Source: Lepidodermella squamata
Taxonomy: Eukaryota > Gastrotricha
DNA: 64,000 bases
Direction of reading: 5' to 3'
Assembly: GCA_047495785.1 (NCBI GenBank)
Contig: JBLDXI010000043.1
Location: 620,001-684,000, forward strand
The position numbers and the translations under genes are program-made. Below the pieces are notes generated by a model. It had not been told where the DNA came from and made no database searches. It saw nothing but the letters and a program-made list of their open reading frames with translations. Within the stretch, counting starts at the first letter, position 1, and every line of letters starts with the position of its first letter. Of this stretch, positions 1-12,316 are shown one piece after another.

Positions 1-348
1 CTTTATCCGTTTGGTAGATCTCATCCCACTGCTTAACTTGAGAGCTGTGTACCAGCCATCATTGTTCTTGAGAACTTTACTGCAGAGTTGCTTTAGCCTG
101 TCACCGACTTATTCAGCACTGGGATAATTTATGCAAAAGCCATTTTAAGCCCCAGATTTTCTTTCTTTAAAGATTCTTTGCGGATTGAAGTATTTTTCTC
201 AATTTTATCTGCCTCTGATTCTGTCTTGTGAGGAATAGTGTTCCTATATTCCTCACAAGGATTCAGTGGGTTTCATCTTTCATCAAACACCAAATTAACA
301 AAATCCACAAATACTATATCATAATCAATCAATAACCAGTTCACATAC
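1..348. other. left-edge non-coding sequence
   Basis: No coding signal is visible. The stretch lies just outside the left end of a TIR transposon. Because the GPCR gene that follows lacks its 5' exons, this is probably intron of that gene, interrupted by the transposon, or sequence between its upstream exons. Confidence 0.4.
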
Positions 349-350
349 TA

Positions 351-1798
351 CCCGCACAGAAAAAACTGGGTGGAAAGACGACATTTTTACATGTCAGAAT
401 GTTACATGGAAACTCTGTTCATCTGGCTCCAGGGAACAAGCTGTAAATCTATTACATGGAACAATTGCGCGTTTACATGGAACATTACTAATACTGGTTC
501 CACCCTTATTCCACCCTCATTCCACCCTAGTTACACCTACTACCACGGCCCTTTTCTAGTTTCTGTTTCCACCCGATTTCATGAAAAACGAGAAGTCCGT
601 TAGAAGTTTTGTTTATTAAGCACATGCCTGATAAACACAAGTCGAAGACAGCTATAATCTGGAAGTCCAGGATAACAATTTAGACTTGAGCGCCAACATA
701 AGCAACAGTCACACACCAGCACTTTGCAAATGGTCAATTCAAGAGCGCAAAAAGACGTTAAGAATTTTCGAAGAATATCCTGGTAAATGTTTACAAGATA
801 GACTGACAATACGATAGAGAGAATAAGAAAATCGTAAGAAAACGCCATTTAACAGATTGACGAACAGATTCACAACATCCAGTTATCGTCGGCTTCGTCC
901 CCTTGTTTTCTGCCTCTCCAGTCGCAATTTACCTCGAAAGCTCGCATCATCAGCTGCCTGCTTCTTGATCTCCCGAATTTCCGTAGTTGATAATTCAGGC
1001 TCGTCTGTTTGCGTAATTTTCGCATAGGTAGCTCTGTCACCTTTCGACACCATATGAAAGATCGGTCGGTCATCTGAAACGAGCCGGAAAGTTTTCTGTA
1101 CAAACATTCTCCGAGAAAAGTCACTTACCTTTGATGCCGTAACACCTTGAAATTTATGACAGATCTTCCCATTAGGAGTTAAACTGCTACCTAGGTCTTG
1201 CACAAATTAAACATGAATTCTAAAAAGAAAATTTATTGAAAATTACAATAGGAGAACACAAAAAATAATCATTTGAGACAAGTTAGATCAGATAGCAAAC
1301 AAGTTGTGAAAAAATCGTAGTGAATTGCGCCACGTGCAACTTATTTTGCCAAGTTCAAATTTTTGAATCTAACGGACCTCGGCGTGGTGTGACTTGCAAA
1401 CGGGCACGTTAATGCTCAGGCTTCAACAGGAGAACGCATGCTAAATTTGGTGGAATGCGAGGATGTAAAGACGACATTGTTCCATATTATTCCAAATTGT
1501 TTCACGTAAGCAAGACTTCGTGTATTCGCATGTAAAAACTGCGTAGTTACATGTAATTTTTTGGGTGTAATCTTTACAAAATTCCAGCTGGTTTTAATTT
1601 AACCTTTTTACATGTAAAGTCCTCACTTTACATCGTCGAATTTTTGCTCAATTCCATGTAACCTCTTGGAAGCGCGACATTATTCCAGGTAAAAACAACC
1701 GCCATCTACTTACATCCGCCATTACATGTCAAAATTGCGTCCTTACATGTAAAAATGTCGGATTTACAGCTAATGCCACCCAGTTTTTTCTGTGCGGG
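351..1798. mobile_element. TIR DNA transposon, about 1.45 kb, TA target duplication
   Basis: The ends are perfect inverted repeats: the left end starts CCCGCACAGAAAAAACTGGG and the right end is its exact complement (23 bp), each flanked by TA (349-350 and 1799-1800). Inside each end the similarity resumes with a GACATTTTTACATGT-like block, and the interior is rich in the palindrome TACATGTA and its variant TACATGG. No transposase is recognised, so it looks non-autonomous. It sits directly upstream of a GPCR exon, probably in that gene's intron. A TA duplication is typical of Tc1/mariner-like and some other cut-and-paste families; the family is not assigned. Confidence 0.85.
883..1203 (-). other. 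uncharacterised ORF inside the TIR element (106 codons)
   Basis: A minus-strand open frame rich in charged residues, ending in a basic KTRGRSRR tail. It contains a strong splice-donor-like AAAG/GTAAGT near 1128 and an acceptor-like TTTGTACAG about 33 nt further on. Removing that piece would keep the frame. I recognise no family. It may be a relic of a transposon gene, a captured host fragment, or chance. Confidence 0.2.
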
Positions 1799-1948
1799 TA
1801 CAATTTGGATGCATTTTGTAACGCTGATGAACTTGGATCTCATTCGAGCATCTTTCTCGAGAAAAATTGCTTATAGCTAAAGTTAAGTTGGTCCTTGTAA
1901 CCTATGATTTTATCTTGATTCATGAGGATTTTTCTGATGTTTTTACAG

Positions 1949-3814
1949 CTCAGTTCAGATGGCGGAAGCGTACGAACATGCAGCGTACAATGCTGATATT
2001 CCCGTGGTTCCTTTCGGCGATGGTCTCATTCCCGGTCATGTTCGTGTGGCAAATCGAGGCGCCGGACGCCGAGGAGAAGCGGCGCAACGTCGAAGTGTGC
2101 GAACCCGTCATGGACAACGTGTACATCATGCTGTCGGCCATGGTCTCGTTTTTCCTACCTCTCGCCACTACGATATCTTTCTACGTGCAAGTCGCCATGG
2201 CGATGCACCGGCGGCTCGAGAAGCTCAAGGACGAGCTGGGCGGCGCGTTGAGCTCGGCCGCCGACCACCTCATCGCGAACCAGATGCGAGGCGGCGTGAC
2301 GTCACACGTGCGCAAGGCCGCGACCGCGCTGGAGCAGCGGGCGACGTACCGCGCGCAGACGCAGGCGCACATCCGGCAGTTGCGGCAGCACCGCGCCCTG
2401 CTCAAGTCCATGGCCATCGTCGTGCTGTTCTACTGCGTGTGCTGGGCGCCGCTCTACACCACGCTGTTCGTGCAGGCCGTCTGCTCGTGCCCGCAGGCCG
2501 CCTGGGACTTTTGGCTGTCGCTATTCACGTGGCTCGGCTACGCCAACTCCGCCGTCAACCCAATCATTGTAAGTCCTCTCGGTTTTTTCGTAGTACATTC
2601 CTTTCATCTATTGATGCGCAGCCGCTCACAGTGAATGAACGACCAATGAAAGAACGCTAATTGCTTCTATTTATTAGCATTCAGATAGCTGTTAGATACG
2701 ACGTTTTTTACCGAAATAAGGTGTAAGCCGCTTGAAGACTGGCCTAAAAATCTTAAAAAGGCATATCCCTTCGCGCAGCAATGCAGGAAATGCGGAGGAA
2801 ATACATATAAATTCTTATGTATAAAATGGATAATAGATATCCTGGAAAGGAAGCTTGAGCGAAGAGGAAATGCCGGAATTAGTGAATCCTCAATCAAATC
2901 CGAACTAATTTCTCAAGATGAGCATCAGTTTTGCAATATCAAGGCTATTCGAGTGTAGTTCGTAGGTGCTGCTTCCATGACCAGTCCACAGAGCGGCTGT
3001 TCTGCTGAGCTCACAATGAGTATCGATTTCACAAATCAGTAATCAGTGATTTTTTCCGGGCGCAGTGCGCAGTAGCAATCCGGAGAAATTGCACATACAT
3101 ACTTGAGCCAGTGAGAAAAAAGTCGGAACCTCGAAAAATCTGTGAGTTATGGTGTTAAATTCAGAAGCAATAGGAAAATGTTAATAGTTTCCTCAGACCG
3201 AAATAGCACAGCTTTGGATGTTCAAACCTAAATTATTCTCAAATTCCGTTGACTAATCAGTTTTATTTTGTATTTTTGCGCAGTATTTTTGTACACTGTA
3301 CGAATTCCGGCTGTTATCGGCGACGCTCGTCAAGCTGCTGGCCAAGTACGCGACGGATTTGCCGATAATCGGCTTCAACAAACTGCGGTACATGCGCTAC
3401 GCAACGTGCGCTGGTGCTCGCGCCACTTCGACGCAGAACAACGTCGGCTCGTGTCGATCGAGCATCGGCGGCCTCAGTTCGACGGTTGGCGACCCGCCGT
3501 GGCGCGCGCCGGGTCAAGGCCCGGGTCGTGTTGTAGCGAACCCGCTCTCCCCGTCACGGCTCAACAGGTGCGTGTCAATGCCGAGTCCTCAAATGCCGGC
3601 AACGTTCATCGACTACGTCATTGGCCCGCCGCCAATCGCGTGCCAACGATCGTCGACTACGAACAACACGGAGCTGGCGATAACAATGACTGTGATGTGT
3701 TCACGGTCTGCGGACTCGCTGGCTCATGCGCACCACGCCGGCAGCAATTTGTTCCGCTACTACGACGAGTTCGGGCGGCCAGTCAATGCGAGCTCGCGCG
3801 AGGCCACCTTCTGA
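1949..3814 (+). CDS. aminergic-type class A GPCR, TM4 to C-terminus (5' exons missing)
   Basis: Exons 1949-2568 and 3284-3814; the upstream exons with TM1-TM3 are not found here. The first exon opens after an acceptor (TTTTTACAG) in the same phase as the TM4 exon of the next gene. It encodes TM4 (MLIFPWFLSAMVSFPVMF), an extracellular Cys in VEVCEP, TM5, a basic third cytoplasmic loop of about 80 residues, TM6 with CVCWAPLYTT and TM7 WLGYANSAVNPII. The second exon completes NPIIY, helix 8 (YEFR) and a low-complexity Ser/Pro tail. W7.40, Y7.43 and NPxxY fit monoamine-type receptors at the plasma membrane. TM4-TM7 match the next gene closely, so the two are tandem duplicates. An AATAAA signal follows at 3873. 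The ligand cannot be inferred. Confidence 0.85.
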
Positions 3815-4546
3815 TGATTTTATCACGTGATCATTGTATTATTATCATTATTACCACAACTGAAACTGAAAGAATAAAATTGCAACAGAGATACAATTTA
3901 TGGCAAACAGAGTGTTGTTTTTGTTTCAACGGAGTGTGACAGCCGGCGAGTGAGTGCAAGGCAGCGTTTTTTCGCGGTTTGAAACCGATATTCTACTGCG
4001 TTTGTTACTAATAACGACGACGACGCCGGCAATGCGCGCCCGTGGGAAATCGCCAAATGCGTCAAAAACAGCGTCATTCGATTACGCGCGCGTAATTACG
4101 CCCCACTGTTGTAGTTATTATTAGCCGACATTATATCGGCATGTGCCACTCACTCGCTCACTCACTGGCCGCCGCGTCTTCCGAAAGCCTTTTTCAGGCT
4201 CGTCATCTTCATCGAAAGATCGCCCGCATTTTTTCCTGTACCTGGCTTCGCGTTTTTCCGAAAAACGGGCCAAAAAACTAATGACTGCTCCCACTAATTC
4301 AATTTTCCTCAAGTCATGAGCGATGGCGGGATTATGTACACGCAGTGCCATTTGTCAGAAAAAACAACGATTTGATGTCTTAAGCCTACCAACGGGAATC
4401 ACATTCGGATTTCTAGCTACTGCCCCAATTTTTTCGACTACGGTTATAAATGCAATTTTTCATTTCCTGTAACAGAATGGCATATGAATTTCAGAAGACC
4501 CTAATTTTGTTGCTCGAATTGTAGGATCGTTTTGTTGATTATTGTA
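3815..4546. other. 3'UTR and spacer between the two GPCR genes
   Basis: Holds the AATAAA (3873-3878) of the upstream GPCR and non-coding spacer. A good splice acceptor (GAATTGTAG, AG at 4523-4524) lies 22 nt before the ATG of the next GPCR. Confidence 0.6.
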
Positions 4547-7467
4547 ATGATCATTTATTGCGCGCCCGTCATTTCCTACCTCGCCTTTTTTATGCATTCC
4601 GTTGGTTATGTAAAATCAGCATCTCTCAATGCCGACAACCCATCGATTGGTCCATTTTCCGAACTCGCGGAGACATGGCCAGGGGCTGCTAGCAACGAAA
4701 CGGGGACCAATTCAACATCGACTACAACACCGTCAGTGACTCGTAAGTCGACGAAATCCGCGTCGAGACGAACTCGTCGCACTACCTCGACTACCACTGA
4801 ATCAATCGACGCAGATCTCGATGAGGACGACGAGCCGTTGGGCAAACCGACGACTACCATACCGCCTACGACGTCACGCTGGTTGATCGGGGTAATCGGC
4901 GACAGTCAGGCGTTTTTACAAGCGCTAAAAACATCGCCGAAACCGGTGTACGACATCTCGCTAACTCCGTCGCCAGACTATCACACAGTTGCAGCATCGC
5001 TACAGCTGCAGCACGCCGCAATTTCGACAATTCTTATCGGCCTCGTCGCCTACATCGCCATAGTCAACTTTGTAGCGGTAGTCACCCTGCTATACGGGGT
5101 CCTGTCGCCGTCAGCCTCTTTGACAGTGCGAATGGTGTGTTTAAGAAAAAAGCCTGTCAGAGTCGCGTTTCAACCGCCCAGTGCCGCGACAGCGCCCGTA
5201 GCAGCCGGAGTCAATATTGCAGCCGAGCCTAGCCCAGCCCGTTCCGCCAGTACAGCGACTTCATCCGGCGCAGCTTCGTCCGGCCGCCGCACTGCCGTAG
5301 TCACTGGGGTTGACATCCCGGAAGAAGCTCTCACCTTTGACTCATCGGCCTTTCCTTACCTTCTATCGTTGGCTTTCTCTGACCTTTTGATCGGCTGCTT
5401 CATAGCGCCGTTGCAGCTGGACATCTATCTGAACAACGTGTGGCGCTTCTCCACTGACCTGTGCGATTTCTGGCTTGCTCTCGACATCTTCTTCTCGACC
5501 TCATCAACTCTACACACGGCAGCTATTGCAGTCGATCGATGGTGGACCATTACGCGATATCAATGTAAGCATTTAAGAGAGTTGACATTTCCTGAAACTT
5601 GGGAGCTTTTTCAGCTTTCGTCGAAACGCAGCAGACACCTCAGATCAGCCTCCAGAAGACTATGCTCATCTTCATTTGGATGCTGGCTGCCCTGGTCAGC
5701 TTCCCTGTGATTTACTTGTGGCAGATCGAGACTCCAGGGCAGGAGAGTCGGAAGCGCAATCCTGACGTAAGCCTTTTCCTTAGTTGGATTTCTCGGATAA
5801 CTTTGCCTGATATCGTTGTTTTAGCAATGTGAACCGGTTGCTGATGACACTGTGAGTTCTTTGACTTCTCCAATTTTTCCGTAACATTCAAATCTTCGAC
5901 GCAGTACATTCTGTTATCAACACTTGTGTCTTTCTGCCTGCCGCTCACCCTTACAATCGTGTTCTACGTGCAAACGGCCCTGCGAATCAAAAAGCAATAT
6001 TCTGTCGCTAAAATGTGCGTCCGTCAGATGGCGGGTCCGCTCAGCGAAGCCCTCCGCTCGTTCGCCGACACTGGCGACGATGGGGATAGCGAATTCGAGA
6101 GGAAGACTCGCATGATGATTCGCCGCCGGGCCGAAGCATTGCGCCTGGTGGAGAAGCACATGCAGATGCTGAATCATCACCGAGCGATGCTCAGGGCGAT
6201 GACTATGATTGTCATTGTCTACTGCCTGTGTTGGACGCCGCTGTACACGACGCTGTTCGTGAAGGCCATCTGCGACTGCATCATCAGCAACAAGGCTCAG
6301 CACACTTGGGGCCAACTTGTCACCATGTTCTCATGGCTGGGCTACGCAAATAGCGGGTAAGTCATAGATTCCAAGTACGCACTGACTTGTAAGTAACTCT
6401 TTTACCTCAGTATCAATCCCTTGATCTACTTTGCGGCTCTGGAAGAGTTCCGCACCCTCGCCCTCGCGCTCCTGTGGATCATCGTCGACCAAATAGCAAA
6501 ATTCTTCTCCTGTTGTTTCGATTGCTTCAGAAATTACATCGTAGCGGTGTGTTGCTGCTGTTGCCGGCCAGCTGTCGATTGGTAATCTATTATCTCATCT
6601 GATCATCTGAGACCTTATTCTTGCCTTATTTTCAGGGTCGCCAGGCGACGATCTTCGACAGTGAACAGCCAGAAGAGTGCGAGTGAGACGGCGAGCGCGA
6701 TGCTGGACAATATTTCAGCTCTTATGGCTCAGAGCGACTTAGTTCACCGAAATCAACCGATTCGTTTGCGGAAATCTGTTAGCAGCACCAACAACTTGGC
6801 GAAAGAAATCGAGCCAGTTGTTGCTAACAATTTGCCGCCGCCAGACTACACGATACCGAGGGTTGCGAGTAAACAACCAGTAGCCTTGCAGGACGAAGAA
6901 GCGGACGAGACTGAAACAAGGTCGACTGGGCCAGATAGCATTGGCCCTGGTAGCCAGAATGCCATGAATTCAAATGTTCAGCCGCCTTACTACTACGAGA
7001 ATGCGCCAACGTCAATGCCGTCATCTCTCGGCCCAATTCTCAGCCGGCCCCCTCATTGGGGCTTCGTGCATCCGTGGACGGTTTCAAGGTCACATCACGA
7101 GAATTTGAACAGATTCGCATCGCGATCGGGCGACTATGAAGACAGCAGTTTCCAGCGAGTCCCATTCAACGAGCCGCCGTTGAGGGCGATGCCCGTGCCG
7201 CTGCCTGCGCCGTCGTACCAGCAGTACATGAACGCGTACCAGAGACAGGATTCACTGTGGCGGAAAGTGCAGCGGCATCACCTGGTTGCCGGGGCGCTGA
7301 ACCAGAACTACGTGTCTAACCCGAATCTCGTGTCTGTTGGCACGAATACCGATGACTTGAGGGCGACGCTGGTGCGGGCGCCGATGACACCACGGTCATA
7401 CCATGGTGGTATGGCGGACAGTTGGGGCAGGCCGGTCAATTCACGCTCTCACGAAGCCGATGTATGA
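4547..7467 (+). CDS. aminergic-type class A GPCR, complete, with very long first cytoplasmic loop
   Basis: Six exons: 4547-5564, 5615-5766, 5825-5851, 5905-6356, 6411-6581, 6636-7467; 883 aa. Introns are 50-58 nt and one exon is only 27 nt (QCEPVADDT, carrying the ECL2 Cys). The N-terminus has a short hydrophobic stretch and a Ser/Thr-rich region with N-glycosylation sites. TM1 is about 157-184, TM2 about 268-294 (LAFSDLLIG). TM3 has Cys306 and Asp313, spaced as C3.25 and D3.32. The DRY motif is DRW (330-332). TM6 has CLCWTP and TM7 WLGYANSGINPLIY. D3.32, W7.40 and Y7.43 are the monoamine-receptor signature. Loop 1 is about 80 residues where about 10 is usual. A Cys-rich segment follows helix 8, then a roughly 280-residue disordered tail. 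I took the first ATG after the acceptor at 4524. AATAAA at 7547. Confidence 0.88.
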
Positions 7468-7572
7468 GACGAGGATTCCAGTCTTTTGATGAGAGAAAAA
7501 AGCCGTGATTCATAAATAGATAATTTATTTATAATCGTAAAAATGCAATAAAAAAATAGAAAATCGTAGTCT

Positions 7573-10103
7573 TCACAGTTTGTTGTGGGCTAGGGCGACG
7601 TGTTTCGCGCATTTCGTGGCGGTGGTGAAGGCGCGTGAGCACACGCCGCAGACGAAAGGAGCCGACGACGCTGCTGAAGGTGCGACAGCATCGTACGGTT
7701 TCATGTCGCCAGCGTGGCTGCGGCGCATGTGCTCGAGGAGGACGGCTCGCAGGCGGAACCGGCTTTGCTTGTTGCTGCGGCGGAACCCGGGCGGCGGGCA
7801 GAACGGGCAGCAGTACATGGGCGGAGTGGCTGAGGCCTTGGGACGGTTCTTCCTCATCAGCAACTCATCGGCAACTCTTGCTCGCCTTTTCTCGTCGGCG
7901 TAGTACCTGTTTCCGAGGTCTGCTTGCAGCGTACTGTCGCCTTCATCAAAGTACGACGAATCAGCAGCAGCAGCAGCTGTAGAATCGAGCGTCGAATCGC
8001 CGTCGACGTAGCTGCTGCTGCTATCTTCGAGCAGTGATTGCGTCGTCGAATCGCCATGACGGTGGTTTCTTATTCTCTGTCGTTGTCTGTCGATGGCCGT
8101 TTTCTGCTTGCGGTCTCGCTCATTTGTTTCCTCGTTGTAACCTTGATGCTGTGATTGTTCGTCTTCGCCTTCGCCTTGGTCGTGGGCTCGTTTGCGCCGT
8201 TGCCTGAGCACGTGCAGCATCTGGTCGCGGCTGACGAGCGACGTGACGCCGGCTTGCAGCGCGTGCAACTGCTGCGCCACGTGCGTGCCTACGCGGTTCA
8301 CCTGATCAGACAGCTCCTGTAAACCAGTCAAACAAGCATGAAAAACGGCAGTGTTACACGGTTAGAGAAAAGCCAGAATTGGTGCCATGAACATGGTGCC
8401 ATGAGGAAATATTCGAAAAATCATTGCAATTTTGTTTGTTGCCTTCATAACATTTATAAACTTATAACTTTATAGTTATAACTGGCTTAGAACTTATAGT
8501 TATAGTTTATTAACTTATAAACTTATAAACTTTATAAAAAATTTATAAACTTGAACTTCGAACTCATGAAGAAATTAAATTATTACTGGATGTGTTCAAT
8601 AAGGCATGTGCGGAACTAGGTTTGAAAATCAGCATTAGTAAAACCCAATACATGGTGATCGGGGATGATAGAAACTATCAACTTGAACTAGACGGCAAAC
8701 TATTGGAAAAAGTCACATCTTTCAAATATTTAGGAAGCATCATTACTTCCGATGGGAAAATGGACGAGGAGGTCAAGGCACGCATAGCGAAAGCTGGCGG
8801 CTGCTTTGGTGCCCTCAATAAACTCAAGTGCAATAGGAAACACGTGAGCTTAGCTACGCAATTGAAAGTCCTTAAATGTGTTGTAATTCCTACCTCCTAC
8901 CGTCACCTATGCCTGCGAAACCTGGAACTTGACCACCCAACAAGAGCAAAGGCTAAATGTAATTTTTATGCGCTGGCTTAGAACAATTATGGGTCTGTTT
9001 AGAACGGACTATATTCCTAATGTAGATATTAGACTGATATGCGACGTAATGGAATTGAGTAAATTGATTGAAAAATTTCGTCTGAAATATTTTGGCCATA
9101 TAATTCGGCAGGATGAATAAGACCCTGAAAGTCTCACTATTATTATGTACTACTGGAAAGCGGTCGACCCGAGTTGGTACCTGCCTCGCGGCAGGCCACC
9201 AACCCGATGGTCTGACAGCCTCCGAAGAAGCCTACTAAAAATTGGAATTTTTTATATACATGAAAAACCTAATGAACCCAAAAAACGAGGGCGACCCCGT
9301 AAATCAACCTTATTGATGCGACGCACTGAAATTCACTAAATTCCCGATTTAGAATTGGCGGAAATAACAGCTAGAGACCGGGAAGAATGGCAGCTACTAT
9401 GTAACAGTATAGAAAATTATGAATTCATGGGAAAAAGCAGATTGTTCGCGACTGTTCCTGAAGCTGGTCTCTCGTCTTCAGCCGTCCCCTAAACCCTCAC
9501 GGGTAAGGCTTGTACATATTGCCACCACATTTTTTACAGCCGAGGAGGACGAAAAATAAAACATTTTCATTTGTTCATTTCATTTGTTCATTGCAATTTT
9601 TGAAATTTCTCCTTTCGTAACGAATTCAATTACCTAGTAAAAACTAGCCAATACTTGGTTAGAATCAAGAGCACAGCTTAAAGCGTTATGCCAAAGAAAT
9701 CAACACCAGTTTAGTAAAACAAGTAAAAACGAACCTGGAAAGCGGACTGCAGCTGGTAGCGAAACAGTTGCTCGTCGTGGAAAATGCGCTGCTGCTGCTG
9801 CTGCTGGTGCTGGGTTTCAAAGTCATCGCTGCGGCTGCCAAACGGCTGAAAATCATGCGGTGCGCCTTCGATGCCGCTCATATCATGCAACTGCTGCTGC
9901 TGCTGCTGCTGTTGATCATGGTCGTTGACATTTATCGTCGGCAGTTGGTGCTGTGAGTAGCAACTCAACGGCGGCGGTTGCATGAAGTCGAATCGCAGTT
10001 TCTTAGCCGCCGGCACGAACGACATGTTGCTTTGGCAGGAGAAGCCCGTGCTGTCATCGTCAGCAGCCATCAAGTTCTTGCGAGGCGTAGACGTGTTAAA
10101 CAT
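7573..10103 (-). CDS. polyQ C2H2 zinc-finger protein
   Basis: Two exons on the minus strand, 10103-9735 and 8316-7573, joined in phase 0; 370 aa. The first exon encodes Gln-rich tracts (encoded by CAG runs). The second starts with a predicted helical segment (ELSDQVNRVGTHVAQQLHAL), then an Arg/Gln/Glu-rich region, Ser/Asp repeats and two C-terminal zinc fingers. One finger is irregular (CCPFC...HMRRSH, long spacing) and one is canonical (CGVCSRAF...HVALAH, C-x2-C-x12-H-x4-H), ending five residues later. Probably a nuclear nucleic-acid-binding protein; no orthologue is recognised. The frame stays open a few codons upstream of the ATG, so the start is not certain. Its 3' end converges with the GPCR 3' end; minus-strand AATAAA at 7529-7524. 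Confidence 0.75.
8455..8552. repeat. AT-rich simple repeat (ACTTATAA-like)
   Basis: Degenerate tandem copies of ACTTATAA/ACTTATAGTT lie in the zinc-finger gene's intron, immediately 5' of the retrotransposon fragment. Confidence 0.7.
8580..9590 (+). mobile_element. decayed non-LTR retrotransposon (C-terminal reverse-transcriptase part)
   Basis: Three plus-strand frame pieces, 8592-8981, 8929-9120 and 9145-9339, read as the end of a LINE polyprotein: ELGLKISISKTQYMVIGDD, then FKYLGSIITSDGKMDEEVK, then EQRLNVIFMRWLRTIMG and KYFGHIIRQDE, then RGRPPTRWSDSLRRSL. Frameshifts and stops separate the pieces, and the 5' part with the endonuclease and RT catalytic core is absent, so it is 5'-truncated and dead. 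The 3' end has an AATAAA and short repeats of CATTTGTTCATTT near 9555-9590. It lies antisense in the intron of the zinc-finger gene. Confidence 0.85.
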
Positions 10104-10609
10104 TTTCACTAAAATCGCCACCTACCGAAATAAAACTTGCATTTTCGAAAATTGCATAAAAATAAGAAACCATATCGTCGGTGGAATCGTGAAAAGTGCC
10201 GTCTTTTAGGTATTTCCTGAATACTTCGCATACAGTTAAATTTTCCGGAATTTCGGCTGAATTTCTGTCAAAGAGACAAGCCTATTTGTATAACGAAACG
10301 CAGATGTTACAGGGCTACAGTAATTAGTCAACTACCAGCCTCATAAAATTCGAAGCAGTAGTACCTACTAGGTACATTGCTCTTATTCAATTGCAAAAGC
10401 TACTGTTATTCAGAGCGGAATTGAATGATATCAAATTTTGGCAAAATGCAATTTTATGCGAAATATTTAGCAAATACCAAAAGAGATAGGTAGCACTTGC
10501 CATTTGTTTCACCGACAACATAGACAACATTATGAAAGGCGAAAACAACTACAGCAGTTTGATGATGATGATGATGAAAATAGTAGAACAAGAAAAATAA
10601 CAATACAAG
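10104..10609. other. spacer between two zinc-finger genes
   Basis: The 5' flank of the first zinc-finger gene and the 3' flank of the second. No coding signal seen. Confidence 0.5.
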
Positions 10610-12283
10610 TTAGTAGTAGGCACTGCTGCCACTGGAGAAACCAGCGTGGAATGAGCGGCCGACGTGGGCGGAGCGGAAGTGGCGGTCTCGCTTGGCCGCA
10701 CTCGCCAGCACGGCGTCGCACAGGCCGCACGCCACGCCACCGTCGACAGTAGCAGTCGTAGCAGCAGCCGATGCTCCCACCGCCTTGAAATCAACGACGG
10801 CCGACTGCGACTTTCGAACACTGGTGTTGTTTCTGCCATCTGCAGGCATCTTCGCATCAGCAGCATTACTCCTAGGCGCACCACTTCCTGATGCTGCTGA
10901 GGATGATGACGCCGAGGATGAAGATATCGACTCATCGACAGCGATCAGCGAACTGCTCAAATCATGATGCGAGTCTTCTGCTTCTGCTTCTGCTTCATCT
11001 GCGACGAACGTGTAACAGCAACTAGCTGTAACTGATGACGGAGGCGGCGGAGGCGGTAAGCAACTGCTGCTGCTGTTGTTGTTGTTGTTGTTGTGCTTCA
11101 ACTCGTTTTCGCCAACAATCACGACGCACGTCTCACCGCAGACATCATCGTCATCATCGGCAGTTGCATCGGCAGATGATAACAACATCACGAGTTGTTC
11201 AGCAGGCGATGAACAAGGTGATGTCGATGAGATGCAGATGGGCGAGGAGCCGAAACACGCCGCCAACTTCGAGCCTTGTCGGTCGAGTTGGTCCTCAACT
11301 TCACCGGCGGTCAAGTTACGGCGATCATCGGCATCACATGATGAACCTATGGAAAGCAATACAAGGTCTTCATCATCTATTTTAGTTTGGCTACAACAAA
11401 ATCCTGAAATAAGGCGATTTTTTAATTCATTTTTTAATAAACAGGGCACTGTTATTTGCTGCGATTGGTTTGAATTTATTCAAATGGCTTTCAAATCGAA
11501 TTTCTTCTTCGCGTCAAAATGATAATAATTATTACCCAATCCCGACGCAGATTTTCTTAAATAAATGCGAGGAAATTGTCATTTTTCGAAAAAATCTGCT
11601 GGTGGCTGATGGCTGGTATATAGTCGAACAAATCGATATTAAAGCTATTATAATATGCCTGCTGGATCTTCGTCAAACTTTAGAGCAGGCGGGCGCCATA
11701 GACTATCCATATTTTGTATTCAATTCAAATTCAAATTTTTCGATATTCAAAAACACGAGCGCGATTGAAACTTGTGAATTAAATCAGCAACTTGTAGGAT
11801 CTATGCGCTCGAGTCCCTAGAATGCGTCCATTTTCCGACTAGATTCCTTGTTATTTGCTACAAAAAAATCCATTTTCATTTTGTGTTGCTTCGTGAAAGG
11901 GCAATTTAAATCTTCAAGGAGCTACAATTGCATCAACAAAAATTGAGAACCTGGATTGTGTTGTTCCTCCCGATCTACTTGTTCGTGTTGCAGCAGCGGC
12001 GGGCAGCTGCTGGCTGACGTTGCATTCATTGCATCATCAACATCATCATCATCTGCTCTTCTGCTGGTGTCTTGTTCTTCCTGCCTCTTGTTCTTGTTGT
12101 GTCTTGTTAAATCTTGGCACCACTGCTTCAGTAGTTGCATCAACTCTTCGCTGCAGTCATCGTCGATGCTGAGGCCTTTCGCGGCGGTGATTTGCGACAT
12201 GAGCGCTTTCAGGCGCTTGCCAGTCGTCGTCGTCGTCGTCGACGGCTCGGCAACCGGCAGCAGCAAAAAGTCAATTTCATCAT

Positions 12284-12316
<33 letters not shown>

